From positions 26,542-90,541 of the forward strand of contig JAKSVU010000007.1 of NCBI GenBank assembly GCA_024413465.1: a stretch of 64,000 bases of DNA, written 5' to 3'. The stretch comes from Alphaproteobacteria bacterium (GTDB lineage: Bacteria; Pseudomonadota; Alphaproteobacteria; CAAGCB01; CAG-977). Both the position numbers and the translations under genes were made by a program. Below are positions 26,143-36,406 of the stretch, one piece after another. Numbering within the stretch: the stretch's first letter is position 1; each line of letters opens with the position of its first letter. A model generated the notes under the pieces. It did not search any database. It was not told where the DNA came from and was given only the letters and a program-made list of their open reading frames with translations.

Positions 26143-27366
26143 TTATTTTGCTTTAGGGCAAAATTTCATAAAAATTTTCTGCATTGATCTTCCATAACGG
26201 AAAACAATAGCTGCCCACAAAGCTGAAATAACCGAACCAGCTATAACGCCCAAACGAATTTCTTGTTGTAACAATTCATTTCCAGCAAATGCTAATTTTC
26301 CAACAAACAAAGCCATTGTAAATCCGATACCACCTAAAACAGATATTCCATAAATATCCATTTTCGTAACTGTAGATGGGAAGGAAGCAATTTTGATTTT
26401 TAACAAAGCTATTGTTGTTGCAAAAATGCCAATCTGTTTTCCCAGGAACAAACCTAATCCTACACCCAAAGTCAAAGTGTTTTTGACTGTTTCCATTGTC
26501 ATTCCTTTTAATTCTAAACCTGCACTTGCAAAAGCAAAGAATGGCAATATCAAATAATTTACCCATGGTGTAACTGTTTTTGATAAGATATGTAATGGAG
26601 ATTCTTTTTCACCTTGAACATGCATCGGATAAGTAAATGCAACAACTACACCGGCAATTGTCGTATGAATACCACCACTATGGAAACAAATCCATAATCC
26701 GACACCTAAAATCATATACGGTAAGAAATTAGTTACCTGTGCCTTATTCAATAAATACAATAAGAATACGAAGATACATGCATATCCTAACATTCCCATT
26801 GATACACCTTGACTATAGAATAAAGCAATAATGATAACTGCACCTAAATCATCTGCAATAGCAACTGCCAATAAAAACATTTTTGCAGACTTAGGAATAT
26901 TTTTACTTACTAATAATAAAACGCAAACCGCAAATGCGATATCCGTAGCTGTTGGAATAGCCCAACCATTCATCATATCCCCTTTACCATTATTTAAAAT
27001 AGCATAAATAATAGCAGGACAACAAATTCCACCTAAAGCTGCCAAACATGGAGCCAAACGCGTTTTAGCATCAGACATTGATCCTTCTTTCATTTCACCT
27101 TTTAATTCAAGGCCAACTTGCAAGAAGAAAAATACCATTAAAACGTCATTTACCCACCATTCAATTGATCTAGCAGATTCAAAAGAACCAATCCCAAATC
27201 TGATTGATGTTTGTAAAAATTGTTCAACAGGTTCTTTTGCAGAAGTATTCGCACAAATAATTGCAACAACCATTGCAATAATCATGATTATACCACTAGT
27301 AGCTTCATTGTTTAAAATTTTCTTAAACAAACCTGAAGCAGACTTTGACATAACTTGTTCAGACAT
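26143..27366 (-). CDS. nhaA: Na+/H+ antiporter NhaA
   Basis: Inner-membrane antiporter that expels Na+ in exchange for protons. 407 residues with about 12 hydrophobic segments. The paired transport aspartates are in LAVAIADDLGAVIIIALFY, preceded by GWAIPTATDIAFAVCVLLL; EWWVNDVLMVFFFLQVGLEL matches the family start. It lies downstream of the Na+-pumping oxaloacetate decarboxylase operon, 64 bp after the second TPR-methyltransferase. A Na+-based membrane energetics cluster is therefore plausible. Confidence 0.97.
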   Translation of the reverse strand: MSEQVMSKSASGLFKKILNNEATSGIIMIIAMVVAIICANTSAKEPVEQFLQTSIRFGIGSFESARSIEWWVNDVLMVFFFLQVGLELKGEMKEGSMSDAKTRLAPCLAALGGICCPAIIYAILNNGKGDMMNGWAIPTATDIAFAVCVLLLVSKNIPKSAKMFLLAVAIADDLGAVIIIALFYSQGVSMGMLGYACIFVFLLYLLNKAQVTNFLPYMILGVGLWICFHSGGIHTTIAGVVVAFTYPMHVQGEKESPLHILSKTVTPWVNYLILPFFAFASAGLELKGMTMETVKNTLTLGVGLGLFLGKQIGIFATTIALLKIKIASFPSTVTKMDIYGISVLGGIGFTMALFVGKLAFAGNELLQQEIRLGVIAGSVISALWAAIVFRYGRSMQKIFMKFCPKAK

Positions 27367-27430
27367 AGTACCACCTCTAAAAAATCTAAAGTAAAATCAT
27401 CTTATCCGGTGAGTAAAAAAAATCAAGATT

Positions 27431-28819
27431 TTATTTTTCACTATCTTTCTTTAAAACGAATATAAATCCGTGAACATCTTCATTTAACTCTTTGCGTAAA
27501 ATAACTTCTTCACACTCTACAATTTCAAAGTGATTGAGCGATAAAGAACGAATATATTCCTTAGAATGGACAAATCGACCGGACTTTTCCATTTCATATT
27601 TATCACCAGATCCTTTTGAAACGGAAAAAATAAAATAACCCTTTGGAACTAAATTTTTCCAAACTTGTTCAAAAACTTCTTTCAAATCTCCTAAATACGT
27701 TAAGACATCTGCAGACATAATCACAGTATAGGTATTCAATTTTTGATAATTGGAAATATCTGCCTGTTCTAACAAATGGTATAATTTTCGACATTGTGCC
27801 TTCTTTATCATATTTTCTGACAAATCAACACCATCTAGTTGATCGACTGGTATCAATTTAGCCAACTCAAAACCACATAACCCCGTACCACAACCTAAAT
27901 CAAGAATATTTCCCCCCTTGTAATAATTTGTCACCTTTTTCGCAATTAAGGTTGGAGCGTGATATTGTAATCCTTCTAAAACTTCATCGAAACAATCTGC
28001 AAAAGCATCAAATAGTGTTTTTACATAATCAGCTGATGCTCTAGTTGCTTCATTTTCAATCGTTTTTAATGTATGAAGAGCAATTGGATTTTCGGGAAAG
28101 TTATCTAACCATAAATCAAGTAGTGTATACACATCTTGACCTTTTAGCATCATATTATACAGACAGCCACCTAAAGTAACATGCATATCCGTCGTTTCAT
28201 GTTTTTTCAGAATTGTCAAAAAAATTTGCGCTGCTTCAGCAAATTTTTCTAACTGTTCAAGAGCTTGCCCTAAAATATATAAAGATTCAATATCATCCTC
28301 TCCTTCGTTCTCTATAATTTCACGGCTATATTGTTCTGCTCTGTCTGCAAATCCTAATTCTAAACATAATTTTGATAAATTTGACAAAATAACTAATCTG
28401 TCTGTAGTAGATAAAGACAATGCTTTTTCATAATACTTTAAAGAGTTCTCAAATTGTTTCGTTACATAATAAAAGTTTCCTAATAGTAGCATAGCCCTTT
28501 CATTATCAGGATCTCGATTTAACGCTTTAAAACATAAATCAACTCCTTGATCATACTTTGCTTGCTCATAATAAATCGTGGCCATACTTGTCAACGCAAT
28601 AGTATCTGTCTTGTCTAAAAGAACTGCTTGTTTGTAATATACCAACGCCTCATCATATTTTTTTAATCCATACAAAGCATTTCCCATTGCTACAAGAACG
28701 TAAATATCTTTTTCATATTGTTCAACGTACAAACGAATTTCCTTGATAGCATAATCAAATTTATTTTCAGTATTAAATTTGTTTATTTTTTCAATCAGTA
28801 ATCGCTGTTCTTCGTTCAT
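27431..28819 (-). CDS. TPR-repeat SAM-dependent methyltransferase 2
   Basis: 462 residues. Residues 1-250 hold five to six TPR-like helix pairs (for example ALYGLKKYDEALVYYKQAVL, LGNFYYVTKQFENSLKYYEK). Residues 270-460 form a class I methyltransferase: NILDLGCGTGLCGFELAKL (SAM site), DGVDLSENMIKKA, IMSADVLTYLGDL, GYFIFSVSKG. It overlaps the preceding paralog by 4 bp, so the two are translationally coupled. The layout resembles TPR-methyltransferase fusions of alphaproteobacteria; the substrate (protein or small molecule) cannot be told. It is last in the oad transcript. Confidence 0.85.
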   Translation of the reverse strand: MNEEQRLLIEKINKFNTENKFDYAIKEIRLYVEQYEKDIYVLVAMGNALYGLKKYDEALVYYKQAVLLDKTDTIALTSMATIYYEQAKYDQGVDLCFKALNRDPDNERAMLLLGNFYYVTKQFENSLKYYEKALSLSTTDRLVILSNLSKLCLELGFADRAEQYSREIIENEGEDDIESLYILGQALEQLEKFAEAAQIFLTILKKHETTDMHVTLGGCLYNMMLKGQDVYTLLDLWLDNFPENPIALHTLKTIENEATRASADYVKTLFDAFADCFDEVLEGLQYHAPTLIAKKVTNYYKGGNILDLGCGTGLCGFELAKLIPVDQLDGVDLSENMIKKAQCRKLYHLLEQADISNYQKLNTYTVIMSADVLTYLGDLKEVFEQVWKNLVPKGYFIFSVSKGSGDKYEMEKSGRFVHSKEYIRSLSLNHFEIVECEEVILRKELNEDVHGFIFVLKKDSEK

Positions 28820-30405
28820 TTTTTCACCGTAAAAACAACTGACGTTTCATCCCTGTTCAATTCTTTACGCAAAACTGCTTCAAATTTATTAACAAGTTTG
28901 AAACCAATTTTTTCAAGACATTGTTCTACTTTTTTAACATCATGAACATATTGACCATTAAATTGAAGTCCCGGTCTTTCTTGATTATTTTTTAAAATGG
29001 AAAAAATCATTATTCCATCTACAAGCAAATTTAGATAGCAAAGCTTCAAGATATCAAATAAATCTACAAAATAACTAGAAACATCCATCATCGTAATTAA
29101 ATCGTATTGATAATTTGATTGTTGTAAAAACGTTTTTATATCCATTTGAATAAGCTGTGTATATAACATTTTTTTCCGAGCTTCATCCAACATTAATCCC
29201 GAAACGTCCACACCAATTAACCTATATCGCAAAGCTGCATGTTCTAGAATGGAAAATCCCATTAACCCCGTTCCGCACCCCAAATCCAAAATTTGAAAAT
29301 ATTGATATTTTTCAATTTGATAATATGAGAGAGCATTATCAAGTAAATCCATTCCTCTATAATCCAAGCTTCCCAACAATTTTTTTTCAAATTCAGGAGC
29401 AAATGCATCAAAAACAAATTGAGCATACTCTGGTGATAATTCTTCTTCCTGCTCATCCTGAATAATGGCTGTACACGCATGACGAATAACAATATCGTCC
29501 TTTTTTTCTTCTCTCCATTGTTTTGCCCGAATTTTTGCTTGATCTAAATTTTTTGTCGTCATTAGATAGAGAGTTTTTTGTAAAAAATTATCCACACCCG
29601 TTTTGAAATAATAAGTTTCTGAAATGCTTTTTGCCATATCAAAAGCTTCAACATATTTTTGGGCTCCAAATAAGGCATCAGCCCACCCTGATTTTAATTT
29701 ATCTGATAAATTGCCATCGTAAATTTGATTTAATTTTGCATAATAAACTTCTGCTTTTGCCGTTTCTCCAATCAAAGGAAGCATCATTGCTAAATTATAG
29801 ACAACGGTTTCTTGATTAGGCCTAATTTTTTCTGCTTGAAGCAAATAAGAAATTGCTTTTTTTTCTTTATTTTCAGTCTGTAAATATTGATAAAACCCCT
29901 GACAAAATAAAGGAAACAGTATATCTTTTTTTAAAGCAAGTTTAAATACAAAATTTGCTTGTTTTTGTTTAGCAAATTTTGCCGCATAAGTTCCCACACA
30001 ACACAAAACGCGCACATCATTTTTATACTTTGGATAAATTTTTTGAATAGTAGATATAATTTGATCCCCATCTCCCACCAAATCAAATAATTCAATTTGA
30101 TATAAATAAGCCGTGATATTTTGAGTATCACGTTCTAAAACCTTATCTATATAAAATTGAGCTTGTTCTATATTTTTTTTTCTTAAAAAGAATTTACTTA
30201 AATATAGCAGTCCATTAATTGATAACTGATCTGATTTTTCGATTAATTCCTCTGTTATCAAAGAATCTGTATTTTTCATTAAATCTGAAAAGATGGCTTG
30301 ATAAACTTTCTTTTCTAAATCTGTCAAAGCCACAGCAGAAATCTCTGCTGTGGCCTGATCATAATCTTCCGTTAAAAAAAATCCTAAAGCTAACGCTTTT
30401 GACAT
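28816..30405 (-). CDS. TPR-repeat SAM-dependent methyltransferase 1
   Basis: 529 residues, a paralog of the next gene with a longer N-terminal TPR part (about 1-320, e.g. INGLLYLSKFFLRKKNIEQA and VVYNLAMMLPLIGETAKAEV). The methyltransferase domain has ILDLGCGTGLMGFSILEHA, IGVDVSGLMLDEARKKM, TMMDVSSYFVDL, and the same ending LRKELNRDETSVVFTVKK as its partner (LRKELNEDVHGFIFVLKK). It starts 1 bp after oadB, so it belongs to the oad operon. Two similar enzymes coupled to each other suggest a heteromeric enzyme or two linked substrates. Confidence 0.85.
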   Translation of the reverse strand: MSKALALGFFLTEDYDQATAEISAVALTDLEKKVYQAIFSDLMKNTDSLITEELIEKSDQLSINGLLYLSKFFLRKKNIEQAQFYIDKVLERDTQNITAYLYQIELFDLVGDGDQIISTIQKIYPKYKNDVRVLCCVGTYAAKFAKQKQANFVFKLALKKDILFPLFCQGFYQYLQTENKEKKAISYLLQAEKIRPNQETVVYNLAMMLPLIGETAKAEVYYAKLNQIYDGNLSDKLKSGWADALFGAQKYVEAFDMAKSISETYYFKTGVDNFLQKTLYLMTTKNLDQAKIRAKQWREEKKDDIVIRHACTAIIQDEQEEELSPEYAQFVFDAFAPEFEKKLLGSLDYRGMDLLDNALSYYQIEKYQYFQILDLGCGTGLMGFSILEHAALRYRLIGVDVSGLMLDEARKKMLYTQLIQMDIKTFLQQSNYQYDLITMMDVSSYFVDLFDILKLCYLNLLVDGIMIFSILKNNQERPGLQFNGQYVHDVKKVEQCLEKIGFKLVNKFEAVLRKELNRDETSVVFTVKK

Positions 30406-30406
30406 T

Positions 30407-31753
30407 TTATCCGCACAATATTAATAAAATGCCTGCAGCTGCCGCTGATCCAATCACACCAGAAACGTTTGGTCCCATAGCGTGCATTAAAATAAAGTTT
30501 GTTGGATCTTCTTCTCTAGCCACTTTATCAGCAACACGAGCTGCCATCGGCACCGCAGAAACACCTGCACCACCAATTAGTGGATTTACTTTTTCTTTAC
30601 AGAACACATTCATCAATTTAGCCATTAAAACACCAGCTGCCGTTGCTATTGAAAAAGCAATCAGACCTAGAACTAGGATGCCCAATGTTTCTTTAGCTAA
30701 AAATTTATCCGCAGACAATTTAGAACCAACCGTTAAACCAATAAAAATTGTCACAATATTACACAGTTCATTTGCTGCACATTTTGACAAACGATCAACA
30801 ACTTTACATTCTTTTAACAAGTTACCAAACATCAACATACCCATTAAAGGAGCTGCAGATGGAATAAATAAAATGCAAGCTAGTAACACCAAGAAAACGA
30901 ATATCAATTTTTCTTTACGGGAAACCTCACGTAATTGTTTCATTTTAATCTTGCGTTCAGCCTTTGTTGTCAACAAGCGCATGATTGGTGGCTGAATAAT
31001 TGGTACCAATGCCATATATGAATAAGCTGCTACAACAATAGCCCCCATTAACTCTGGAGCTAAACGACCTGTTAAAAATATTGCAGTTGGACCATCAGCT
31101 CCTCCAATAATTCCAATAGAAGCAGCTTGAGACAAACTAAAGTTTACCCATCCGGCATCCGTCATTGCTAAAGCACCTAAAACGGTAGCGAAAATACCAA
31201 ACTGAGCTGCTCCACCTAACAAAGCAACCTTTGGATTTGCAATCATCGGTCCGAAATCTGTCATTGCCCCAATTCCCATAAAGATAATCAATGGAAAAAT
31301 ACTTGGTGGAGCAATTCCAATTTCATAGATGTACAATAAAAATCCCTTAGTTCCATCCATAATTTCCGCGACACCAGCAAATGGAGCATTTGACAAGATA
31401 CCGCCAAATCCAATTGGAATTAGTAGTAATGGTTCAAAACCTTTAGCCACAGCCAAATAGATCAGAATCATTCCCACACCAATCATAATAAACTGGCCAA
31501 TTCCCATTGAAACAACCATATTTTGGGAAGCTGTTGGATCACTATGTAAAAATCCATATATTCCTGTTGATTTAATCAATTCATCAATTGTTTCATGATT
31601 TGCCATAAAATTATCAATTTCATTTGAATATTTTGCAACAAATGCTGACAAAACTTCATAACCTGAAATCAAAGCTGCAAGCACAACAACCAACCACAAT
31701 ACAAATTTATGACGATGTTTTGCTATAACAAGTTGTTCATCTATGTTATCCAT
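30407..31753 (-). CDS. oadB: Oxaloacetate decarboxylase, Na+-pumping beta subunit
   Basis: Membrane subunit that decarboxylates carboxybiotin and moves Na+ out of the cell. 448 residues with about 10 hydrophobic segments. Family signatures are [53 protein letters not shown] with the key Asp, and [14 protein letters not shown]. It follows oadA by 10 bp and completes the alpha-beta-gamma pump. A cytosolic N-terminal extension of about 20 residues precedes the first helix. Confidence 0.97.
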   Translation of the reverse strand: MDNIDEQLVIAKHRHKFVLWLVVVLAALISGYEVLSAFVAKYSNEIDNFMANHETIDELIKSTGIYGFLHSDPTASQNMVVSMGIGQFIMIGVGMILIYLAVAKGFEPLLLIPIGFGGILSNAPFAGVAEIMDGTKGFLLYIYEIGIAPPSIFPLIIFMGIGAMTDFGPMIANPKVALLGGAAQFGIFATVLGALAMTDAGWVNFSLSQAASIGIIGGADGPTAIFLTGRLAPELMGAIVVAAYSYMALVPIIQPPIMRLLTTKAERKIKMKQLREVSRKEKLIFVFLVLLACILFIPSAAPLMGMLMFGNLLKECKVVDRLSKCAANELCNIVTIFIGLTVGSKLSADKFLAKETLGILVLGLIAFSIATAAGVLMAKLMNVFCKEKVNPLIGGAGVSAVPMAARVADKVAREEDPTNFILMHAMGPNVSGVIGSAAAAGILLILCG

Positions 31754-31763
31754 TCTTCACCTC

Positions 31764-33560
31764 TTATGCCAAAGTCATTAAAACTTGACCTGATGTTACT
31801 TGATCACCTTTATGAATAGCTATTTTTGCAACTTTACCAGAAGCTGGAGCTGGAATAGGACTTTCCATTTTCATCACTTCAATCATAGCCACAGGTTGAT
31901 CCTTCTGAACAACATCTCCTTCAGCAACTAACAATTTTAGAATTGTTCCTGGAACTGGAGCCACTACGTCAACACCTCCATTTCCTGCAGAAACCGTTTG
32001 TTCGGCCTTTGCATCACCAATTGTAACATTAAAGGATTTGCCATTAACTGTGACTTTATCGCCATTTAAGGTAGCATTATATTTTTTACCATTTACATCA
32101 ACGACAAACGATCCGTTTGTAACTGCAGTCTTAGGTTGTTCTTTATAGCGAATACCATTAACCTTACTTTCACCGCGCAAGAAAGCTAAACCTTTTTCTT
32201 TACAACAAGCAACGATAAAGACGTTTTCATCTGTTTCTGCCAATCCATTTTCACGCAATTGCTGTTTGTAATAAGCAACTTGTTTCTTTTCATCACGATC
32301 ATTGATAGCAATAGGAGATTCTGTTGTAGGTTCTTTCCCCAATTGTTCAGCAGCAATTTTAACGACTTCAGGATCTGGAGCAACTGGCGTTTTTCCAAAA
32401 TATCCCAAAACCATTTTTCCGTATCCCTCAGCAATTTTCTTCCATTTTCCTTGCATAACGTTATTAAAAGCCTGTTGGAAATAAAATTGAGAAACAGGTG
32501 TAACGCTTGTTCCAAAACCACCTTTACGGACAACTTCTTCCATAGCCTCAACAACTTCTGGGAATTTATCCAAAATACCATTATCTCTCATCATCTGAGT
32601 ATTTGCCGTTAAAGCCCCACCTGGCAATGGGCTCCATGGGACAATCGGATTAACTTTTGTTGCTTCTGGAGGTAATAAATAATCTTTCAAAGAATCCTTC
32701 AACATTTCTTCTACTTTACGGACTTTATCTATGTCAACGTCCATTCCATAATCCGTTCCACGTAAAGCATGCCATACCGTTAAAATATCTGGAGAACATG
32801 TTCCCCCACTGACCGGTGTCATGGAAACATCAACTGTAAAATTATTATCTTTCGTTGCGCCAGCTTCAATTGCTGTCATACACGTTAAAACTGAACATCC
32901 TGCTGTTTCATGTGTATGGAAAGAGATAGACTTATCATCCCCAATCATTTTACGAAAACGCTTAATTGTTTCACCAACAATTGCTGGAGTCGTTGTACCT
33001 GAGGCATCTTTCAAACAAATTGAATCAAAAGGCACTCCCGCATCAATAACAGCTTTTAAACGTTGTTCATAAAAATCAGGATCATGAGCCCCGACACAAC
33101 CAGGAGGCAAAGACATGATTGTAATCGTTAACTGATGTTTCAACCCAGCTTCAACAATAGCCTTACCACTTGCAATCAAATTTTGAGGGTCATTCAAAGC
33201 ATCAAAATTTCGAATCGTTGTTACCCCATGCTTTTTAAATAATTTAGCATGCAATTTAATCAAGTCTGTAGACATTGATTCAAGACCAACCACGTTAATT
33301 CCACGAGATAATGTCTGTAAATTTGCATCAGGTCCAGCTGCTTCACGGAATTTATCCATCACATCAAACGCATTTTCATTACAATAAAAGAACGCAGATT
33401 GAAAAGCTGCACCACCGCCCGATTCCATATATCTAATACCCGCATCTTTTGCAGCTTCAACAACAGGTAAATAATCTTTTGGTAAAACGCGCATTCCAAA
33501 AACAGATTGGAATCCATCACGGAACGCTGTGCACATAAAGTTTACTAATTTTTTAGCCAT
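31764..33560 (-). CDS. oadA: Oxaloacetate decarboxylase alpha subunit with biotin carrier domain
   Basis: Carboxyltransferase that moves CO2 from oxaloacetate to biotin. 598 residues: an N-terminal TIM barrel with TAFRDGFQSVFGMRV and the metal-site motif SFHTHETAGCSVL, the conserved PGGALTANTQMM, and a C-terminal biotinyl domain with the biotinylated Lys in IEVMKMESPIPAPASGKV. The Pro/Ala linker expected before the biotinyl domain is short. It starts 12 bp after oadG. With OadB and OadG it converts oxaloacetate to pyruvate and builds a sodium gradient, typical of fermentative growth on citrate or malate. Confidence 0.97.
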   Translation of the reverse strand: MAKKLVNFMCTAFRDGFQSVFGMRVLPKDYLPVVEAAKDAGIRYMESGGGAAFQSAFFYCNENAFDVMDKFREAAGPDANLQTLSRGINVVGLESMSTDLIKLHAKLFKKHGVTTIRNFDALNDPQNLIASGKAIVEAGLKHQLTITIMSLPPGCVGAHDPDFYEQRLKAVIDAGVPFDSICLKDASGTTTPAIVGETIKRFRKMIGDDKSISFHTHETAGCSVLTCMTAIEAGATKDNNFTVDVSMTPVSGGTCSPDILTVWHALRGTDYGMDVDIDKVRKVEEMLKDSLKDYLLPPEATKVNPIVPWSPLPGGALTANTQMMRDNGILDKFPEVVEAMEEVVRKGGFGTSVTPVSQFYFQQAFNNVMQGKWKKIAEGYGKMVLGYFGKTPVAPDPEVVKIAAEQLGKEPTTESPIAINDRDEKKQVAYYKQQLRENGLAETDENVFIVACCKEKGLAFLRGESKVNGIRYKEQPKTAVTNGSFVVDVNGKKYNATLNGDKVTVNGKSFNVTIGDAKAEQTVSAGNGGVDVVAPVPGTILKLLVAEGDVVQKDQPVAMIEVMKMESPIPAPASGKVAKIAIHKGDQVTSGQVLMTLA

Positions 33561-33572
33561 TTTTTCAATCCT

Positions 33573-33785
33573 TTAACTATTTTTGACCTTAACAGCGATT
33601 GCTGCTGCAATTAAAGCATCATCTTCTGCAGACGATTCTTGTGCCTCATCAGAAATACCTAGATACTTCAAAACCCAAGCTTGGAAATACATACAACTGA
33701 TTAAAAGCAGTAAAAAAATAAAAACGCCCCCCATGCCATACAGGGTAACCACCACGCCTTGTGAAATCATCTCTGCCTCTTTCAT
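33573..33785 (-). CDS. oadG: Oxaloacetate decarboxylase gamma subunit
   Basis: 70 residues with one membrane helix (VVTLYGMGGVFIFLLLLISCMY, about residues 8-29). The acidic tail (DEAQESSAEDDALIAAAIAVK) resembles OadG proteins, in which it holds the alpha subunit to the membrane. It is first in the operon. The usual Zn-binding His/Pro-rich end is not evident. Confidence 0.85.
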   Translation of the reverse strand: MKEAEMISQGVVVTLYGMGGVFIFLLLLISCMYFQAWVLKYLGISDEAQESSAEDDALIAAAIAVKVKNS

Positions 33786-33987
33786 TTAAATATCAAACAT
33801 TTAAGTGGATAAATGATAACATCTTTTTTTTATTTTTTCATCTTTTATTTTTTTATTTCGTTAACTTTTGGAAAAAGACACAACTTATTGAAAAACTTAT
33901 TTAATTATTTTTTCTTTGACAGATGATTTTAATTCTATCAAAAAGCAAAACCGACAGTAAAATTAATCCACAAAGTATGGGGAAAAA

Positions 33988-34602
33988 ATGAGGGGAAAAC
34001 TCGAACTGATTATCGGCCCAATGTTCGCTGGTAAAACGTCAGCATTACTTAACAAAGCCCGGAATTTCAAAGAAGAAATGGTTTTAATAAAACCATCCTT
34101 TGACACTCGTTATGGCATCTGCGAAATTAAAACTCATGATGGTGTAGCAGCTCAGGCTTTTAACTTATCAAACACAGATGAAATTTTGCGTTCACATGGA
34201 ACAAATAACGTAAAAGCTGCTTTTTTCGATGAAATCCAATTCTTTACAGAACCCTATTTTGGTGGAGATATCATTGAATGTATTACAACTTTGCTCGATC
34301 GAAATATTAGCGTCATTTGTTGTGGTTTAGATATGAATTGGAAAGGTGAACCTTTTGATATCGTTGCCAAATTAAAAAAAATTGCAGATCAGATTTATGC
34401 TCTTAAGTCAAAATGTGCAATTTGCAATGAACCTGCTATTTATTCACACAAAAGAACAGGAACTGGTGGAGACATTGAATTAGGTGCTGCTGATTTATAC
34501 GAACCTCGATGTGCAAAACATTTTCCGTTTAGCCCTATTTATATACCTGAGGAAGAAAAAACAAATGACATCACGAATCAAGGAACTTTGTTCAATTTCT
34601 AG
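33988..34602 (+). CDS. tdk: Thymidine kinase
   Basis: Phosphorylates thymidine for dTTP salvage. 204 residues with the type II layout: P-loop GPMFAGKTSALLNKA (residues 10-24), FFDEIQFF (Walker B), GLDMNWKGEPF, and the zinc/lasso part KCAICNEPAIYSHKRTGTGG with a C-terminal Cys in YEPRCAKHF. The 202-bp region upstream is shared with the divergent oad operon and contains a TTGACA at about 33917 without a clear -10 partner. The next gene overlaps its end. Confidence 0.95.
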   Translation: MRGKLELIIGPMFAGKTSALLNKARNFKEEMVLIKPSFDTRYGICEIKTHDGVAAQAFNLSNTDEILRSHGTNNVKAAFFDEIQFFTEPYFGGDIIECITTLLDRNISVICCGLDMNWKGEPFDIVAKLKKIADQIYALKSKCAICNEPAIYSHKRTGTGGDIELGAADLYEPRCAKHFPFSPIYIPEEEKTNDITNQGTLFNF

Positions 34603-36406
34603 TCTTAAGCAAAATTGGGATTATACTCTTACAATTTCTCTTTTTATTTTGTGGCAATTTTTTACCATTGTCCATTCTGCTCCATGTTACATTGACACAG
34701 ATACTTATACCCATGCCCTTCGACTAATGGATCTAATTCAATCAAAAAATTGGGCAGAAACCCCTTTCTTACACAACAATTATCCTTTCGGTGAAATTTT
34801 ACATTACACACGAATTATGGATATCTTTTTTTTAATTACAACTCTTCCTTTTTTACCATTTTTAACTGTTAAAAATGCGGTCTTTTGGGGTGGATTTTTC
34901 ACAATTCCTTTTGTCGGATTACTTTCAACAATAGTTTTAATCAAAATAGGAAGGATTTTTGGATCTAAAAAAATTGCTTTTTTTATTTTCATCTCTTACT
35001 TCAGCCAATTTTCAATCCTAGAACTTTTTTTTGCAGGTCGTCCTGATCATCATATTTTGCTTAATTTTTTCCATATTTTGACTATATTTGGGATATTTAA
35101 ATTTATTCAAACTGAAAAAGATTTTTGGCTTAAATTTGCTGGAGCTTGTATTGGTCTTGCTATCTGGTCATCTCCAGAAGGGTGTGTCGGAGCATTACTT
35201 CTCATTTCGGGGCTTACGTTAGCTTACTTTTTTAAAAATTTTGAATTGGAAAAAATTACTCAATTTGCTTTTTACTCTACAATTGCAATACTTATTTGTT
35301 TACTAATTAATCCACCATTTGAAGGATTTTTGCATATCGATTCTGGAAGACTTTCTTTTTTTCATTTCTTCATTTTTGCGCTCATTACTCTTTCTTTCTA
35401 CATATTAACTAAATTAAATCCCCAAACTTTAACAAAAAAAATTATTTTTTTATCTGCCTTAGGAATTATCACAATCCTAACTGTTTATTTTTCCTTTGGA
35501 AAAGACGTTTTTTTCCCACCAATCGACCATGAATTAAACGAAGCATGGTCTGTCACAATAATCGAATTATTACCCCCTTCATCATTTTTTGAAAAAAATG
35601 TTTTTATACGAATAAATTATATTCCTCTTATCTTTTGTTTTTCTGCATATTTCTATGCGAACAAAGAACAAAAGAAACTATTATTAATATCAACTTTGCC
35701 ATTTATTGGATTTTTCATAGGAACAATTTTTTGGCGTCGTTTTGGCAGAACAGAAGCTCCATTTTTGGCAATTAATTTTATTTTATCATTTTATATAATT
35801 GCTTCCCATTTTACTTTTTTCAGAAAAACTTTAGGAAAACTTTGCGTAGGTATTCCTGCAACGGCGTATATCTTTTTTGCGGTACAAACGGCAATTATTT
35901 CTGCTGTTGAAAATATGTATCTTGCTAGAATCTCACATTTCTATGAACCAGAATCAACAATCTATCTATCACAAAAACAGGGAACAATCTTAACCACAAT
36001 TTCAGATGGACCTGAAATTGCGTGGTGGTCAGGAAAATCAACTCTTGCTTTTCCTGATCATACAAATAGACAAGGCATCATAGATAACTATAAAATATTA
36101 AACTCAAAAGATGATGATTTTGTTATTCAAAAACTCAAAGAAAGAAACATCTCTGATATTTTATTACGAATAATTGGTCGTCAGCAACTTATAGAAAAAG
36201 CTACAGATAAAGAAACTGGAAAATTAGATGTAGAAATTCTAAAAAAATATTTTCCAGAGGAATTTCTAAATAATTTTGGATGGAAACTTATTTTTGGATT
36301 ACATAATTATTGTTTTATTAAAGAAACTGACGTTCCAGAGGAATATAATAAAGGATTTCAATTTTTTCAGGTTGATTTTGACAAGTGTGATGCTAATTTA
36401 AAGTAA
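34565..36406 (+). CDS. STT3-like GT-C membrane protein
   Basis: 613 residues from the ATG at 34565, preceded by GAGGAAG; it overlaps the tdk end by 38 bp in another frame. A first helix is followed by CYIDTDTYTHALRLMDLIQ, an acidic motif in the position of the DxD-like loop of oligosaccharyltransferases, about 12 further hydrophobic segments, and a soluble end with EIAWWSGKSTLAFPDHTNRQ, reminiscent of the WWDxG region of STT3/PglB. I infer transfer of lipid-linked sugars to protein or another polymer; the similarity is by eye. It ends 14 bp into the convergent gene. Confidence 0.6.
   Translation: MTSRIKELCSISSLKQNWDYTLTISLFILWQFFTIVHSAPCYIDTDTYTHALRLMDLIQSKNWAETPFLHNNYPFGEILHYTRIMDIFFLITTLPFLPFLTVKNAVFWGGFFTIPFVGLLSTIVLIKIGRIFGSKKIAFFIFISYFSQFSILELFFAGRPDHHILLNFFHILTIFGIFKFIQTEKDFWLKFAGACIGLAIWSSPEGCVGALLLISGLTLAYFFKNFELEKITQFAFYSTIAILICLLINPPFEGFLHIDSGRLSFFHFFIFALITLSFYILTKLNPQTLTKKIIFLSALGIITILTVYFSFGKDVFFPPIDHELNEAWSVTIIELLPPSSFFEKNVFIRINYIPLIFCFSAYFYANKEQKKLLLISTLPFIGFFIGTIFWRRFGRTEAPFLAINFILSFYIIASHFTFFRKTLGKLCVGIPATAYIFFAVQTAIISAVENMYLARISHFYEPESTIYLSQKQGTILTTISDGPEIAWWSGKSTLAFPDHTNRQGIIDNYKILNSKDDDFVIQKLKERNISDILLRIIGRQQLIEKATDKETGKLDVEILKKYFPEEFLNNFGWKLIFGLHNYCFIKETDVPEEYNKGFQFFQVDFDKCDANLK

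Noticed and set aside
33786..33987. A gene or strong regulatory site between oadG and tdk
   Set aside because: Only A/T-rich sequence and an isolated TTGACA were seen; nothing convincing.
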